Part shown: piece by piece, positions 19,080 to 29,945 of the stretch
Numbering within the stretch: position 1 is the stretch's first letter
Layout: each line of letters begins with the position of its first letter
Assembly: GCA_021819085.1 (NCBI GenBank)
Contig: JAKASJ010000002.1
Span: 1-64,000 of the forward strand
Reading direction: 5' to 3'
DNA length: 64,000 bases
Origin: Pseudomonadota bacterium
GTDB lineage: Bacteria; Pseudomonadota; Gammaproteobacteria; Acidiferrobacterales; UBA6901
The notes under the pieces: model-generated
Database searches by the model: none
Seen by the model: the letters and a program-made list of their open reading frames with translations, nothing else
Told to the model about the DNA's origin: nothing
Translations under genes and position numbers: made by a program

Positions 19080-20189
19080 ATGAACATACTGACGGTAAAC
19101 AGCGGCAGTTCTTCGGTGCGCCTCGCGGCCTTCAGGAGTCCGGGCGAAGGCCGGCTGGAAATGCTTGCGTCGGCGCATGAGGAACTGGCAACTGCGGCGC
19201 AGGAGGATTTTCTCGCGCGCTTTATCGCACAGCACGGGCTGGCGGATATTTCCGTGGTGGCCCACCGTGTCGTGCACGGCGGCGCCTTGCTGGTGGAATC
19301 GCGTTGCGTGGACGAGGCGGTCGAGCACGAGATCGAGCGGCTCGAGCCGCTGGCGCCCCTGCATAACGAGCAGGCGCTGCGCTGGATCCGCTCGTGCCGC
19401 GCGCGCTTCGGATCTGCCATCCCGCAGGTCGCGGTATTCGATACGGCGTTCTATTCCAATCTGCCCGATGCCGCGCGCAGCTACGCACTGCCGCGGCTGA
19501 TGACGGAGAAATACCGGCTGCGGCGCTACGGGTTCCACGGGCTTGCCCACCGGGCCATGTGGCGGCGATGGACGCAGCTGCGCGGGGCGCAGGCCGGGCG
19601 CGGCCGGATCATCAGTCTGCAGCTCGGCTCCGGCTGCTCGGTGACCGCCATCCGGGACGGAACGGCGCTCGATACCTCGATGGGGTTCTCGCCCCTGGAG
19701 GGCCTGGTCATGGCCACCCGCTGCGGGGACATCGACGCGGGGCTGCTCACCTATCTGCAGCGCAACGAGGGACTGACGCCGGACCAGACGGACCGAATGC
19801 TGGAGAAGCAGTCGGGACTCCTTGGTGTGTCGGGCGTGAGCGGCGATATGCGAGAGCTGCTTGCCGACGACGGCGCGGGGGCGCGGCGGGCGATCGAGCT
19901 TTTCTGCTATCGAGCACGCAAGTATCTCGGTGCGTACCTCGCGGTACTGGGCGGAACCGATGGCATCGTGTTCGGTGGCGGCATCGGCGAGCATGCGCCG
20001 CGGGTGCGCGAGCGCATCCTGTCCGGCATGGAATGGTGCGGGGTCGCGCTGGACCGGACCGCAAACGGCGCGGCCGGCGGCGAGCGGCGCATCAGCAGCG
20101 CGCAGAGTGCCGTGGATGTCTGGGTTTTCTCGGTGGATGAAGCCGGGGAACTCGCCCGCGAGGCGCTCGCGGTCATGGCGCGGCGTTGA
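19080..20189 (+). CDS. Acetate-kinase family protein, divergent active site
   Basis: A 369-residue member of the acetate/propionate kinase family, expected to convert acetyl-phosphate and ADP to acetate and ATP. Conserved elements are VNSGSSSVR (residues 6-14), HRVVHGG, FDTAFYSNLP (Asp121), YGFHG, the DTSMGFSPLEGLV/ATRCGDID block (Arg214) and GGIGEHAPRVRERIL. Departures from canonical AckA: the usual HLGNG block reads LQLGSG, so the active-site His (His180 in the Methanosarcina enzyme, from memory) is Gln181 and the Asn is Ser184; the first signature ends in Arg14 instead of Lys; and GTSH is GLAH. ATG 19080 is chosen by alignment, although a ribosome site is weak. The protein is followed by phosphoketolase, which makes its substrate. 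The gene symbol is left blank because of the active-site changes. Confidence 0.85.
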   Translation: MNILTVNSGSSSVRLAAFRSPGEGRLEMLASAHEELATAAQEDFLARFIAQHGLADISVVAHRVVHGGALLVESRCVDEAVEHEIERLEPLAPLHNEQALRWIRSCRARFGSAIPQVAVFDTAFYSNLPDAARSYALPRLMTEKYRLRRYGFHGLAHRAMWRRWTQLRGAQAGRGRIISLQLGSGCSVTAIRDGTALDTSMGFSPLEGLVMATRCGDIDAGLLTYLQRNEGLTPDQTDRMLEKQSGLLGVSGVSGDMRELLADDGAGARRAIELFCYRARKYLGAYLAVLGGTDGIVFGGGIGEHAPRVRERILSGMEWCGVALDRTANGAAGGERRISSAQSAVDVWVFSVDEAGELAREALAVMARR

Positions 20190-20243
20190 GAGGACCATGC
20201 AGGCCGCATCGCCTGGCGGATGGAGCAATCTGGAGGGATGAAC

Positions 20244-22673
20244 ATGAAAGAAACCGAAGATGCAGTTTCCGGTGGCAGCAAAGGTGCCAGGCACCGTGCA
20301 GCTGCCGTGGCCGCCGGTCCGCTGTCGGCCGAGGAGTTGCGCAAGATGGACGCCTACTGGCGGGCGGCCAATTATCTGTCGATCGGCCAGATCTATCTGG
20401 TCGACAATCCGCTGCTTTCAAAGCCGCTCGTGCTCGAACACATCAAGCCGCGCCTGCTGGGGCACTGGGGGACGACCCCGGGGCTCAATTTCATCTATGT
20501 CCATATGAATCGGCTGATCAAGGCGCAGGATCTCAACGTCATCTACGTTGCCGGCCCCGGACATGGCGGCCCCGGACTGGTTGCCAATACCTATCTGGAG
20601 GGCAGCTACAGTGAGTTCTATCCCAACATTCCGTGCGATACAGAGGGCATGAAGCGGCTGTTCCGGCAGTTTTCCTTTCCGGGGGGCATACCCAGCCATG
20701 TGGCGCCGGAAACCCCAGGCTCCATCCACGAGGGTGGAGAGCTCGGTTATTCGCTGGCGCATGCATTCGGTGCCGTTTTTGACAATCCGGATCTGATCGC
20801 ATGCTGTGTCGTCGGCGACGGGGAAGCCGAGACCGGTCCGCTGGCCACGGCTTGGCATTCCAACAAGTTTCTCAATCCGGTACGTGACGGCGCAGTGCTG
20901 CCCATTCTTCACCTGAACGGCTACAAGATCGCCAACCCGACGGTGCTTGCGCGCATAGGCCACGAGGAGCTGGAGAGTCTGCTGACGGGCTACGGCTATC
21001 ACCCGTATTTCGTGGAAGGTTCGGATCCAGCGTTGATGCACCAGCAGATGGCGGCCACGCTGGATCGTGCGATTGCGGAAATCAAGGAGATCCAGAACGA
21101 GTCGCGTTTGCACGGGGTCGTGCAGCGGCCGCGCTGGCCGGCCATCGTGCTGCGTTCCCCCAAGGGCTGGACCGCTCCGGCTGAAGTCGACGGAAAGAAG
21201 CTGGAAGGCTATTGGCGCGCGCACCAGGTTCCGATCACCGAGATGGACAGCAATCCGCAGCATGTAAAGCTGCTTGAGCAGTGGATGAAAAGTTATCGGC
21301 CCGAGGAGCTGTTCGACGGCAACGGGCGACTGCTTCCGGAACTGGCGGCCCTGGCACCCACGGGTGCCCGGCGCATGGGATCCAACCCTCACGCCAACGG
21401 CGGGCTGCTGCTGAAGGAACTGAACCTGCCTGACCTGAGCGATTACGCGGTCCCGGTACCGCGGCCCGGCGCAGTACAGGGCGAGTCGACGCGCGTAGCC
21501 GGAACATTCCTGCGCGACGTGATGAAGATAAACCAGGCAGCGTGCAATTTCCGGGTCATGGCCCCGGACGAACTTGCGTCCAACCGGCTCGATGCGCTGC
21601 TCGAGGTGACCGGGCGTGCGTGGGTGGCGGAAACGCTGCCGGAAGATGACCGCTTGGCGCGTGATGGCAGGGTGATGGAGATCCTGTCGGAACATACCTG
21701 CCAGGGGTGGCTCGAGGGATACCTGCTTACCGGACGTCACGGACTTTTCACCTGCTACGAGGCGTTCATCCACATCGTGGATTCCATGTTCAACCAGCAT
21801 GCCAAATGGCTCAAGGTCGCCAGCAAGGAGATTCCCTGGCGCCGTCCGATTGCATCCCTCAACTACCTGCTTACTTCCCATGTATGGCGTCAGGATCATA
21901 ATGGCTTTTCCCATCAGGATCCCGGTTTCATCGACCATGTGGTCAACAAAAAGGCCGATGTGATCCGCGTCTATCTGCCCCCGGATGCCAACACGCTGCT
22001 TATAGTCGTGGATTCCTGCCTGCGCAGCCGCAATCGGGTCAATGTGATCGTTGCCGGAAAGCAGCCCGAGGCGCAGTGGCTCGATCTGGATGCGGCGCGC
22101 AGACACTGTGCCACCGGCATCGGCATCTGGAACTGGGCGAGCAGCGATCAGGGCGGAGAGACCGATGTCGTCATAGCCTGTGCCGGGGACGTGCCGACGC
22201 TCGAAGTCCTGGCGGCTGTCGATCTGCTGCGGCGGAATCTGCCGCAGCTTCGCGTCCGGGTGGTGAACGTCGTCGACCTGATGACTCTGCAGCCGAAGGA
22301 GGAGCATCCGCATGGGCTGTCCGACAAGGATTTCGATGCGCTGTTCACACCGGACAAGCCGGTCATCTTCGCCTACCACGGATATCCCTGGCTGATCCAC
22401 CGGCTGACCTATCGGCGCACGAATCATGCGAACATGCATGTGCGTGGCTACAAGGAAGAGGGCACCACGACCACCCCGTTCGATATGGCGGTGCGCAACG
22501 ATCTTGACCGCTTTCACCTGGTGGAGGATGTGATTGACCGGGTACCGAGCCTCGGATATCGCGCGGCCCATCTGAAGCAGGCAATGCGCGACAGGCGCGT
22601 CGATCATTTCGAGTATATCCGGCGCCATGGCGAGGACATGCCCGAGGTGCGCGAGTGGCAATGGCCCTACTGA
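20244..22673 (+). CDS. xfp: Phosphoketolase (xylulose-5-P / fructose-6-P)
   Basis: An 809-residue thiamine-diphosphate enzyme that splits xylulose-5-phosphate or fructose-6-phosphate with phosphate to acetyl-phosphate plus glyceraldehyde-3-phosphate or erythrose-4-phosphate. Hallmarks: GPGHGGPG near residue 105, [15 protein letters not shown] near 162, the ThDP-binding GDGEAETGP near 191, and SHQDPGF/HYGFxx-type active-site segments in the second half, with full family length. The ATG at 20244 is preferred because GGAGG lies 7 bases before it; in-frame ATGs at 20220 and 20238 are less well placed. It is preceded by the acetate-kinase-like gene and followed by alpha-glucan phosphorylase, forming a coherent catabolic unit. 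I cannot tell from sequence which sugar phosphate is preferred. Confidence 0.95.
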   Translation: MKETEDAVSGGSKGARHRAAAVAAGPLSAEELRKMDAYWRAANYLSIGQIYLVDNPLLSKPLVLEHIKPRLLGHWGTTPGLNFIYVHMNRLIKAQDLNVIYVAGPGHGGPGLVANTYLEGSYSEFYPNIPCDTEGMKRLFRQFSFPGGIPSHVAPETPGSIHEGGELGYSLAHAFGAVFDNPDLIACCVVGDGEAETGPLATAWHSNKFLNPVRDGAVLPILHLNGYKIANPTVLARIGHEELESLLTGYGYHPYFVEGSDPALMHQQMAATLDRAIAEIKEIQNESRLHGVVQRPRWPAIVLRSPKGWTAPAEVDGKKLEGYWRAHQVPITEMDSNPQHVKLLEQWMKSYRPEELFDGNGRLLPELAALAPTGARRMGSNPHANGGLLLKELNLPDLSDYAVPVPRPGAVQGESTRVAGTFLRDVMKINQAACNFRVMAPDELASNRLDALLEVTGRAWVAETLPEDDRLARDGRVMEILSEHTCQGWLEGYLLTGRHGLFTCYEAFIHIVDSMFNQHAKWLKVASKEIPWRRPIASLNYLLTSHVWRQDHNGFSHQDPGFIDHVVNKKADVIRVYLPPDANTLLIVVDSCLRSRNRVNVIVAGKQPEAQWLDLDAARRHCATGIGIWNWASSDQGGETDVVIACAGDVPTLEVLAAVDLLRRNLPQLRVRVVNVVDLMTLQPKEEHPHGLSDKDFDALFTPDKPVIFAYHGYPWLIHRLTYRRTNHANMHVRGYKEEGTTTTPFDMAVRNDLDRFHLVEDVIDRVPSLGYRAAHLKQAMRDRRVDHFEYIRRHGEDMPEVREWQWPY

Positions 22674-22690
22674 AGAGCCCCTTCGACCAG

Positions 22691-22713
22691 CGTGCCGGCT
22701 ATTGGCCGGCACG
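22691..22713 (+). other. Hairpin between xfp and glgP
   Basis: A perfect 9-bp stem, CGTGCCGGC / GCCGGCACG, with a 5-base loop, followed 7 bases later by five T residues and 15 bases later by the glgP start. It could be a weak intrinsic terminator, an mRNA stabiliser or an attenuator that sets the glgP:xfp ratio. Confidence 0.5.
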
Positions 22714-22728
22714 AGCGAGGTTTTTCGC

Positions 22729-25284
22729 ATGATCGTCACCGGGAGTGCGATGCCCGTCGGGTTGCCCGTGGAGCTTCAACCTCTGGTTGAACTGGCGACT
22801 GATATGTTCTGGACCTGGAGCCACGCAGGTGACGCCCTGTGGAGGGCAATAAATCCGGAAATCTGGGCGCAGACCGCAAATCCCTACGTCATTCTGCAGA
22901 ACCTGTCGCCCGGGCGCATGCGGGAGCTGACACAGGATGCCGTCGTTCGCAGCGAACTGGAGCGCCTGGTGCGCTCCAGACAGGAGTACCTCAGTCGCCC
23001 TTGCTGGCACGAGACGGTGGCAAACGCGCGCAACGTGCCGGTGGCCTATTTCAGCATGGAGTTCGGTCTGAGCGAAGCGCTGCCGCTTTATGCCGGCGGC
23101 CTCGGGGTGCTCGCCGGAGATCATCTCAAGGCGTCGAGTGACCTCGGGGTTCCGCTGATCGGCGTGGGATTGCTCTATCAGGAGGGTTATTTCCGTCAGA
23201 CCCTCGATGCCGGCGGCCAGCAACAGGAAACCTATCCCTATAACGATACGACAAGCCTGCCGATCGTTCCGGCAGAGATCGGCACCGACGGCTGGCTGCA
23301 CGTATCGATCGAATTTCCCGGGCGTCTGGTCAGGTTCCGGGTATGGCAGGTGCGTGTGGGGCGGATCATGCTCTACCTGTTAGACAGCAACGATCCGCTC
23401 AACAGTCCTCGCGACCGCGGCATCACCGGCCGGCTTTATGGCGGCGGTCAGGAACTGCGCCTGGTGCAGGAAATCGCGCTGGGTATCGGCGGCTGGCGCA
23501 CGCTGGAGGCGCTGGGACTGGAAGTGGAGGTGTGCCACCTGAACGAGGGACACGCCGCATTCGTGACGCTCGAACGGGCGCGGGCGTACATGCAGTCGCA
23601 TCATGTGGAGTTCTGGGAAGCGTTGTGGGCGACCCGTGCCGGCAACGTCTTCACCACCCATACTGCGGTGCCATCTGGATTCGACAGTTACAAATCATCG
23701 CTGCTGGCGCGCTACGGCGGCGATTATTCTGCGGGATTCGGCATTTCCGCCTCCGAACTTCTGGCGCTGGGGCGGAAAAATCCGGCCGATACCGGTGAAC
23801 CGTTCAACATGGCCTATCTGGCCGCACGTACCTGCGGTGTGATCAACGGCGTGAGCCGCTTGCACGGAGAGGTGAGTCGGCGCATTTTCCAGGGCCTGTA
23901 TCCGCGCTGGCCGCAGCGCGAGGTTCCGGTCAGTCATGTCACAAACGGTGTGCACGTGCCGACATGGGACTCGTCCTGGGCGGACCGGATCTGGACCGAT
24001 ACCTGCGGAAAAGACCGCTGGCTGGGGGCGCTCGAAGATCTCGGTCCGGCGATCGAGGCTCTGGACGATGAGACCGTTTGGGCCTTTCGCGGCCGGCAGC
24101 GCAGCGACCTCGTGCGCTACGCGCGCGAGCGGCTTGCCCGCCAGCTCGGACAGCGCGGGGCGGACGCCCAGGCGGTGGCAGGCGCGCGCGACATCCTCGA
24201 CCCGAACGCCCTGACCATCGGTTTTGCGCGGCGCTTCGCCGAGTACAAGCGGCCCAATCTGTTGCTGCGCGACACCCGGCGTCTGGTGCGGCTGCTGACC
24301 AACCATGACCAGCCGGTCCAGATCATCGTGGCCGGAAAGGCACATCCCCTCGATGAGGAGGGAAAGCAGTTCGTGCGCCAATGGGTCGAGTTCGTGCAGC
24401 GACCCGAGGTGCGTAAGCGCGCGGTGTTTCTCGAAGACTATGACATGACGCTCGCCCAGGAGATGGTGCAGGGCGTCGACCTGTGGATCAACACACCGCG
24501 ACGCCCATGGGAAGCCTGCGGCACGAGCGGCATGAAAGTGCTGGTGAACGGAGGCATCAACCTGTCGGAGCTTGATGGCTGGTGGGCCGAAGCGTATTCG
24601 CCGGAGGTCGGCTGGTCGCTCGGCGACGGTCGTGAGCACAGCGAGCCGGACTGGGACGGGATCGAGGCCACCCAGCTGTATCATCTGCTCGAACAGGAAG
24701 TGTTGCCGGTGTTCTACGGGCGCGATGCCGACGGAATCCCGCACCGCTGGGTGGCGCGCATGCGTGCCAGCATGGCACGGCTTGCACCCAGATTCAGCAG
24801 CAACCGCATGGTGCAGGAATACGTGCAGAACATATATCGGCCGGCCGCCGAGGCCTTCCAGCAGCGCGTGGCTGATGCGGGGAAAGGTGCGCGCGAGCTG
24901 CGTGCGTGGGAGCAGAATCTAGCGCGACACTGGCCCGGAATCCATCTGGGCAATCTGGAGGTGTGGCAGGAATCCGACGGCTGGTCGTTTTCGCTGGCCG
25001 TGTATCTTGGCGAAATCCCGCCGGAGGAAGTGGCAGTCGAGATCTACGCCGATGAGGTAGAGGCCCAGCCGCCGGTGCGGGTGGGGCTGGAACGCCAGGC
25101 AGCGATACCGGGCGCGGCAAACGGCTATGTCTACCGTTGCCGCATCGCCAGCACACGTCCCGTGACGCATTTTACTCCGCGGGTTGTCCCCTTCCATCCG
25201 CATGTACACGTGCCGCTCGAGCTCAACCTTGTGCTGTGGGGGTTGAGCGCGGTGAGCGTACATTTGCCGCCGGGCAGCGGGTAA
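22729..25284 (+). CDS. glgP: Alpha-glucan phosphorylase (GlgP, DUF3417 type)
   Basis: An 851-residue glycogen/maltodextrin phosphorylase of the short bacterial-archaeal subfamily (TIGR02094 type), which releases glucose-1-phosphate from alpha-1,4-glucan. The N-terminal DUF3417-like region starts LQPLVELATDMFWTWSHAGD. The core contains YFSMEFGLSEALPLYAGGLGVLAGDHLKA-type sequence near residues 105-135. The PLP lysine is in EACGTSGMK near residue 603. The ATG at 22729 opens the domain and is preferred over a start inside xfp. Together with phosphoketolase and acetate kinase it suggests mobilisation of storage glucan into acetyl-phosphate and ATP. It converges with lhr. Confidence 0.93.
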   Translation: MIVTGSAMPVGLPVELQPLVELATDMFWTWSHAGDALWRAINPEIWAQTANPYVILQNLSPGRMRELTQDAVVRSELERLVRSRQEYLSRPCWHETVANARNVPVAYFSMEFGLSEALPLYAGGLGVLAGDHLKASSDLGVPLIGVGLLYQEGYFRQTLDAGGQQQETYPYNDTTSLPIVPAEIGTDGWLHVSIEFPGRLVRFRVWQVRVGRIMLYLLDSNDPLNSPRDRGITGRLYGGGQELRLVQEIALGIGGWRTLEALGLEVEVCHLNEGHAAFVTLERARAYMQSHHVEFWEALWATRAGNVFTTHTAVPSGFDSYKSSLLARYGGDYSAGFGISASELLALGRKNPADTGEPFNMAYLAARTCGVINGVSRLHGEVSRRIFQGLYPRWPQREVPVSHVTNGVHVPTWDSSWADRIWTDTCGKDRWLGALEDLGPAIEALDDETVWAFRGRQRSDLVRYARERLARQLGQRGADAQAVAGARDILDPNALTIGFARRFAEYKRPNLLLRDTRRLVRLLTNHDQPVQIIVAGKAHPLDEEGKQFVRQWVEFVQRPEVRKRAVFLEDYDMTLAQEMVQGVDLWINTPRRPWEACGTSGMKVLVNGGINLSELDGWWAEAYSPEVGWSLGDGREHSEPDWDGIEATQLYHLLEQEVLPVFYGRDADGIPHRWVARMRASMARLAPRFSSNRMVQEYVQNIYRPAAEAFQQRVADAGKGARELRAWEQNLARHWPGIHLGNLEVWQESDGWSFSLAVYLGEIPPEEVAVEIYADEVEAQPPVRVGLERQAAIPGAANGYVYRCRIASTRPVTHFTPRVVPFHPHVHVPLELNLVLWGLSAVSVHLPPGSG

Positions 25285-25349
25285 GTCACGAACCCCGGAG
25301 CCGGGATGGAAAGGCGCGGCCGGACCGATCCGGCAAGCGCTGCGGGCAA

Positions 25350-28300
25350 TCAGTTCAGGCAAACGCGCGCCGCCGGCGCGATCTGCGAACGCAGCAGCGC
25401 GTTGCGTGCCTCCCACTCCGTTGCGGGTTCCAATGCGTCGAGGAAACGGACTTTGCCGCCGATGCGTGCCGCGATGGGGATGCCGTCGCGGAACAGCACG
25501 CGGTTTCCGCACAGCGCCGGAATGCGTGCCCCAGGCGTCAGGATCCCGACAAGGTTCAAAGGATCGGACGCGCTGAGCGATACCAGCGTCCCGTTCGGAC
25601 TCCGCTTACGCAAGGCGCGCAGCGTGTCAATCGCGCCCGGCAGGGCGTATTGCTCGCCGGTGAAGCCGGCGACGAAGCGCCCGCCCCGGATCTCGCCACG
25701 CGCCTCAAGTCTCCGGTACACGCGCAGCAGCTCGTACCAGGATGGCAGCCACGCGCCTTCCCGCTCGAGCAACCGCTTGAAGATCACGCCGTAGCGGCGC
25801 AGCAGCTGGAGCGCGATCTGTTCGACCATCTCGTGTTCGCTGCCGGACCTCGCCCCCGGTCCGGGCCGGGCAACCGCGATCGTTTCGCCAGCCTGGGGGT
25901 GCAGGTCGAGCAATGTCCAGCGCCCGGCATTCGCGATTCCCGAAGAGGATGCGTGTACGCGCGCACGTGCGCGCCGCCGCCCGTGCGGAGCGATCAGCGC
26001 GCGCAGACCGGTGAAGCCGTCGGAGTGCGCAAGCCCGGCCGCCACGAGTTCCGCCAGCGCCTCCTCGGCCTGGACCCGCAGCAGGCCGCTCACGCGCAAA
26101 AGCTCCTCGAAAAACGAGGCGCCCCGTGCAGCCAGCAAGCCCGCCAGCGCCTGGGCCCGGGTCGAAAGCTGCACATCGGCGGAATGGCATGCCTGCGCCA
26201 GTGTGCGCCACAGGCCCAGATGTGGGCGCGCCATCAGTGCAATGGGTGCGGTGCGCACTGAGGTGGCCGCTCGCTCTCTGCCCGTGGTGGACCGTGGTGG
26301 CGTGAGCCGGGCCCACGTAATGCGACCCGAAAGACACAGGCCGTCGAGCCACTGGGGATCGTACTGTGGTACGCGGCTCGCCAGGATGTCCTGCTCCCAG
26401 GCGCTGCTGGCCGCTTCGAAGCCCTCAAGCTGGTCGATGACTGCTGCCAGGGCCTGAGGTCCCTCGCGCGACGGATCGGATCCCAGGCCATGCCATTCGA
26501 GCAGAAAACGCAGAAAGTCAGCCGCACTGACCGGTTCGATTTCGGCGCGTAGCTGCTTGAGGGTGTAGCGGTGAATCCGCGCCAGAAGCCGGCGTTCGCA
26601 CCATTCGGTCTCACCACCCCCGCTGGCCGGTTGCGGAGAGAAGCGCCCGCGCAGCGCGAAACCCTCGGCTTCCAGTGCTGCCAGAGCGTGCTGGACCGCG
26701 TCCGGACCGGCGCCGATATGGCCCGCGAGGGTCGCGGCCGTGACCGGGCCGAGCCCCTGCAGGCGCCCGCGCACCAGTTCCCTCGTCGCTTCGTCCGCAG
26801 CCCAGATGCGCAAGCCGGACTCGGTAGGCGGATCGACCGGCGGTTCGGCTTGCGCTTCCGGAAATACAGCGCGCAGCAGCGGCAGCTGTTCGGCTGCCGC
26901 CCACAGCAGGGCCTTGCCGGTGCGTAACCGTGTTGCCCGGCGGGCAGCGGCCAGCTGTTCGAAGTGGGCCGCCCATCCGCTGGACAGGCCTTCACGCTCG
27001 CTGACAGCGAGCAGTACCATCAGGGCATCGTGCAGTTCATCGGCGTTCGCGGCTTCTGGCCATGCCTCTTCCTGAACGCGGCGTATCGCCGCCGGGTCGA
27101 GCCGGCCAAGATCGGCGGCGGAAACCGGGTCGAGCCAGCGCCGGCTCATGACTGCCTGGGTGCGACGTTCCTCGAGCGGCGCATCGTCGAGAAAGGCGTA
27201 AGGCTTGGCGTTGAGGATTTCCTGCGCAAGCGGCGAAGGGTGCGGCAGGTCGCGTGCGACGGTTGTCTTTGCGCCGTGCTCCAGGTCGCGCAGGAGGCAG
27301 ACGAGACCGTCGATGTCCATGGCTGTCTCCAGACAATCGGAGATTGTCTGATTGACGAGCGGATGGTCGGGGACCGCGCGCTCACCCACGATATTTTCCG
27401 CGCAGGCGATCTGGTCGGGAAACACGACGGCAACCAGATCCTCTGCCTGCATGCGCTGCAGGGCGGGTGCGGTCCTGACGCCACCGCGGCTGCGCTTGAT
27501 TGCGAGCGCGATGGTGGCGCTCCAGCGCCAGCGCGTGGTGAACAGCGGTGCAGCCAGCAGCGCCTGGATCAGCACTTCGCGGACACTGGTGCTTTTCAGA
27601 TAGCGCGTGACGTCCTCCAGATCGAAACTGTGAGTCTCACCGAGCGACAGCACGATCGCATCTTCAGTGGCTGCTGCCTGCAGCTCGAAGTTGAATTTCC
27701 TGCAGAAACGCTTGCGCAGAGCGAGTCCCCAGGCCCGGTTGATCCGGCTGCCGAACGGGGCATGTACCACGAGCTGCATGCCTCCAGCCTCGTCGAAAAA
27801 CCGTTCGAGTACGATTGTCTGCTGGGTCGGCAGGGTTCCGAGCATGGCCTTTGCCGCCGCGAGGTACTCGGTAATCTGGGCGGCGGCGCCTGCGCTCAGA
27901 CCGAGATTGCGGGACAGGTTCGAGGCCGTCCGCGCAATCGACTCCGGATCCACCTCCGTGAGTGAGTGCGCAATGTCGGTGCGCAGGCGCGAAACCGCGG
28001 CGGACAGTTCATCGCTGCGTGCCGGCGCCTCGCCGATCCAGAAGGGAATGTTCGGAGGCTGTCCCTGGGCGTCCTCGACGCGTACCCGGCCCGATTCGAT
28101 CCTGCGGATTCGATACGAGGTGTTGCCCAGCTGGAAGACATCGCCGGCCATGCTTTCAACAGCAAAATCCTCGTTCAGCGTACCAATAAAGACGTCCGCC
28201 GGTTCTAGGACAACCTGATAGTCTGCGCTGTCGGGAATCGCACCGCCGCAGGTGAGCGCCGTGAGGCGGGCGCCCTTGCGTGCGTGCAGGCGCCGGTTCA

Positions 28301-29714
28301 CGCCATCGCGGTGCAGGTAGGCGGAGCGCCGGCCGCGGCGCGTGCTGAACCCCTCCGCGAGCATGCGCACGACATCGTCGAACTCGGCGCGCGTCAGGTC
28401 ACGGTAGGGATAGGCGCGGCACAGGCGTTCGTAGAGCCCATCTTCGCCCCAGTCGCGCGCCGACACCTCGGCCACGATCTGCTGCGCCAGAACATCGAGC
28501 GGCTTGGATGGGATGGTCAGCCGGTCGAGCTCGCCGCGCCGTACCGAATCCAGCAAGGCGGCGCATTCCACAAGTTCGTCGCGGCTCAAGGGGAACAGCC
28601 GGCCACGCGGGGTGCCCCCGATCGTATGTCCCGACCGTCCCACACGCTGAAGAAACGTGGAGATCGACCGCGGCGACCCGATCTGGCACACCAGGTCGAC
28701 GTCGCCCACGTCGATGCCGAGCTCAAGCGAGGCGGTGGCCACCAGTGCCTTGAGATGGCCCGACTTGAGCCGCCATTCGGCATCCAGACGCTGGTCTTTG
28801 GCCAGGCTTCCATGGTGGGAAGTGACCTGGTCCTTGCCCAGGCGTTCGCTCAAATAGCGCGAGACGCGTTCTGCGAGGCGGCGGGTGTTGACGAAAACGA
28901 GCGTGGTTCTGTGGGCGGAAACCAGCTCGGTCAGCCGATCGTAGATTTCCTCCCAGGCGTCGGTCGACATTACTGCGTCTAGCGGCGTATCCGGCAGTTC
29001 CAGGCCGAGGTCGCGCTCGCGCACATGGCCAATGTCCACGATGGTGCAGTCGGTTGTCTCCGTCCCGGTGAGGAATCGGGCCAGTTCCGAGATCGGCTTC
29101 TGGGTTGCGGACAGGCCGATGCGCACGAACGGCCGCTCGACCAGGGCGCTCAGCCGTTCCAGAGACAGGCTCAGGTGGGCGCCGCGCTTGGTGCCGGCGA
29201 CAGCGTGGATTTCATCCACGATCACGGTGCGGACGCCGGCCAGCATTCGCCGCCCCGATTCTGCCGTCAGCAGCAGATACAGGGACTCGGGTGTTGTCAC
29301 CAGTATGTGCGGAGGCCGCCGGATCATGGCAGAGCGCTCTGCGGGCGTGGTATCGCCACTGCGCACCTGGGCGCGGATCGCCACGCCATCCAGGCCTGCC
29401 GACTGGATCTGCGCTGCGATGCCGGCGAGCGGGTCGCGCAGATTGCGCTCGATATCGTTGGAAAGAGCTTTCAGCGGCGAAACATAAAGAACCTGGGTCC
29501 TGTCTTCAAGTCCATACTCCGCAGCCTGCCGGACGAGCGCATCGATGGCGGCGAGAAAGGCGGCCAGTGTCTTTCCCGAGCCGGTGGGAGCGGCGATCAG
29601 GGTATGACGGCCGCTCTGTATTGCGGGCCATGCCGCACGTTGCGGAGGAGTGGGTGTACCGAATTTCCGGACAAACCACGCATGAACAGCCGGGTGGAAA
29701 TGAACCGTGCGCAT
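25350..29714 (-). CDS. lhr: Lhr-type DEAD/DEAH-box helicase
   Basis: A 1454-residue Large helicase-related protein, a 3'-5' translocating ATPase implicated in DNA repair. The N-terminal core has Q-motif-like TPPQRAAW, Walker A APTGSGKT (about 41-48), DEIH box (about 166), SAT (GLSAT), the second RecA domain with [10 protein letters not shown] and motif [10 protein letters not shown] (about 355). The Lhr-core winged-helix region and a long C-terminal extension typical of full-length gammaproteobacterial Lhr follow. It is a stand-alone minus-strand gene converging with glgP and diverging from the phosphoesterase gene. Confidence 0.95.
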   Translation of the reverse strand: MRTVHFHPAVHAWFVRKFGTPTPPQRAAWPAIQSGRHTLIAAPTGSGKTLAAFLAAIDALVRQAAEYGLEDRTQVLYVSPLKALSNDIERNLRDPLAGIAAQIQSAGLDGVAIRAQVRSGDTTPAERSAMIRRPPHILVTTPESLYLLLTAESGRRMLAGVRTVIVDEIHAVAGTKRGAHLSLSLERLSALVERPFVRIGLSATQKPISELARFLTGTETTDCTIVDIGHVRERDLGLELPDTPLDAVMSTDAWEEIYDRLTELVSAHRTTLVFVNTRRLAERVSRYLSERLGKDQVTSHHGSLAKDQRLDAEWRLKSGHLKALVATASLELGIDVGDVDLVCQIGSPRSISTFLQRVGRSGHTIGGTPRGRLFPLSRDELVECAALLDSVRRGELDRLTIPSKPLDVLAQQIVAEVSARDWGEDGLYERLCRAYPYRDLTRAEFDDVVRMLAEGFSTRRGRRSAYLHRDGVNRRLHARKGARLTALTCGGAIPDSADYQVVLEPADVFIGTLNEDFAVESMAGDVFQLGNTSYRIRRIESGRVRVEDAQGQPPNIPFWIGEAPARSDELSAAVSRLRTDIAHSLTEVDPESIARTASNLSRNLGLSAGAAAQITEYLAAAKAMLGTLPTQQTIVLERFFDEAGGMQLVVHAPFGSRINRAWGLALRKRFCRKFNFELQAAATEDAIVLSLGETHSFDLEDVTRYLKSTSVREVLIQALLAAPLFTTRWRWSATIALAIKRSRGGVRTAPALQRMQAEDLVAVVFPDQIACAENIVGERAVPDHPLVNQTISDCLETAMDIDGLVCLLRDLEHGAKTTVARDLPHPSPLAQEILNAKPYAFLDDAPLEERRTQAVMSRRWLDPVSAADLGRLDPAAIRRVQEEAWPEAANADELHDALMVLLAVSEREGLSSGWAAHFEQLAAARRATRLRTGKALLWAAAEQLPLLRAVFPEAQAEPPVDPPTESGLRIWAADEATRELVRGRLQGLGPVTAATLAGHIGAGPDAVQHALAALEAEGFALRGRFSPQPASGGGETEWCERRLLARIHRYTLKQLRAEIEPVSAADFLRFLLEWHGLGSDPSREGPQALAAVIDQLEGFEAASSAWEQDILASRVPQYDPQWLDGLCLSGRITWARLTPPRSTTGRERAATSVRTAPIALMARPHLGLWRTLAQACHSADVQLSTRAQALAGLLAARGASFFEELLRVSGLLRVQAEEALAELVAAGLAHSDGFTGLRALIAPHGRRRARARVHASSSGIANAGRWTLLDLHPQAGETIAVARPGPGARSGSEHEMVEQIALQLLRRYGVIFKRLLEREGAWLPSWYELLRVYRRLEARGEIRGGRFVAGFTGEQYALPGAIDTLRALRKRSPNGTLVSLSASDPLNLVGILTPGARIPALCGNRVLFRDGIPIAARIGGKVRFLDALEPATEWEARNALLRSQIAPAARVCLN

Positions 29715-29945
29715 CGCTGGAAGGTTATCATGCCGTGCCGTCGCCGGTCATCCGTGGCAGCGGAAGGCGCCTGGACGCTCGTTGCTGGCGTCGCGGAAAG
29801 TCGGCATGCGTTGGTAGTGATCTGCGGCCGGCACCGTGGCGCCATGCTCTGCCGCAAGCGGGTGGCCACGGCCGGCATAATTCGGTAGCATCGAAATCCT
29901 GTGATAACGGTAGGCAAGGATGCTCAATACCGGACCGAGGTGACC

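Noticed and set aside
20418..22739. 773-codon minus-strand frame opposite phosphoketolase
   Set aside because: It is antisense to a complete phosphoketolase and has no recognisable domain.
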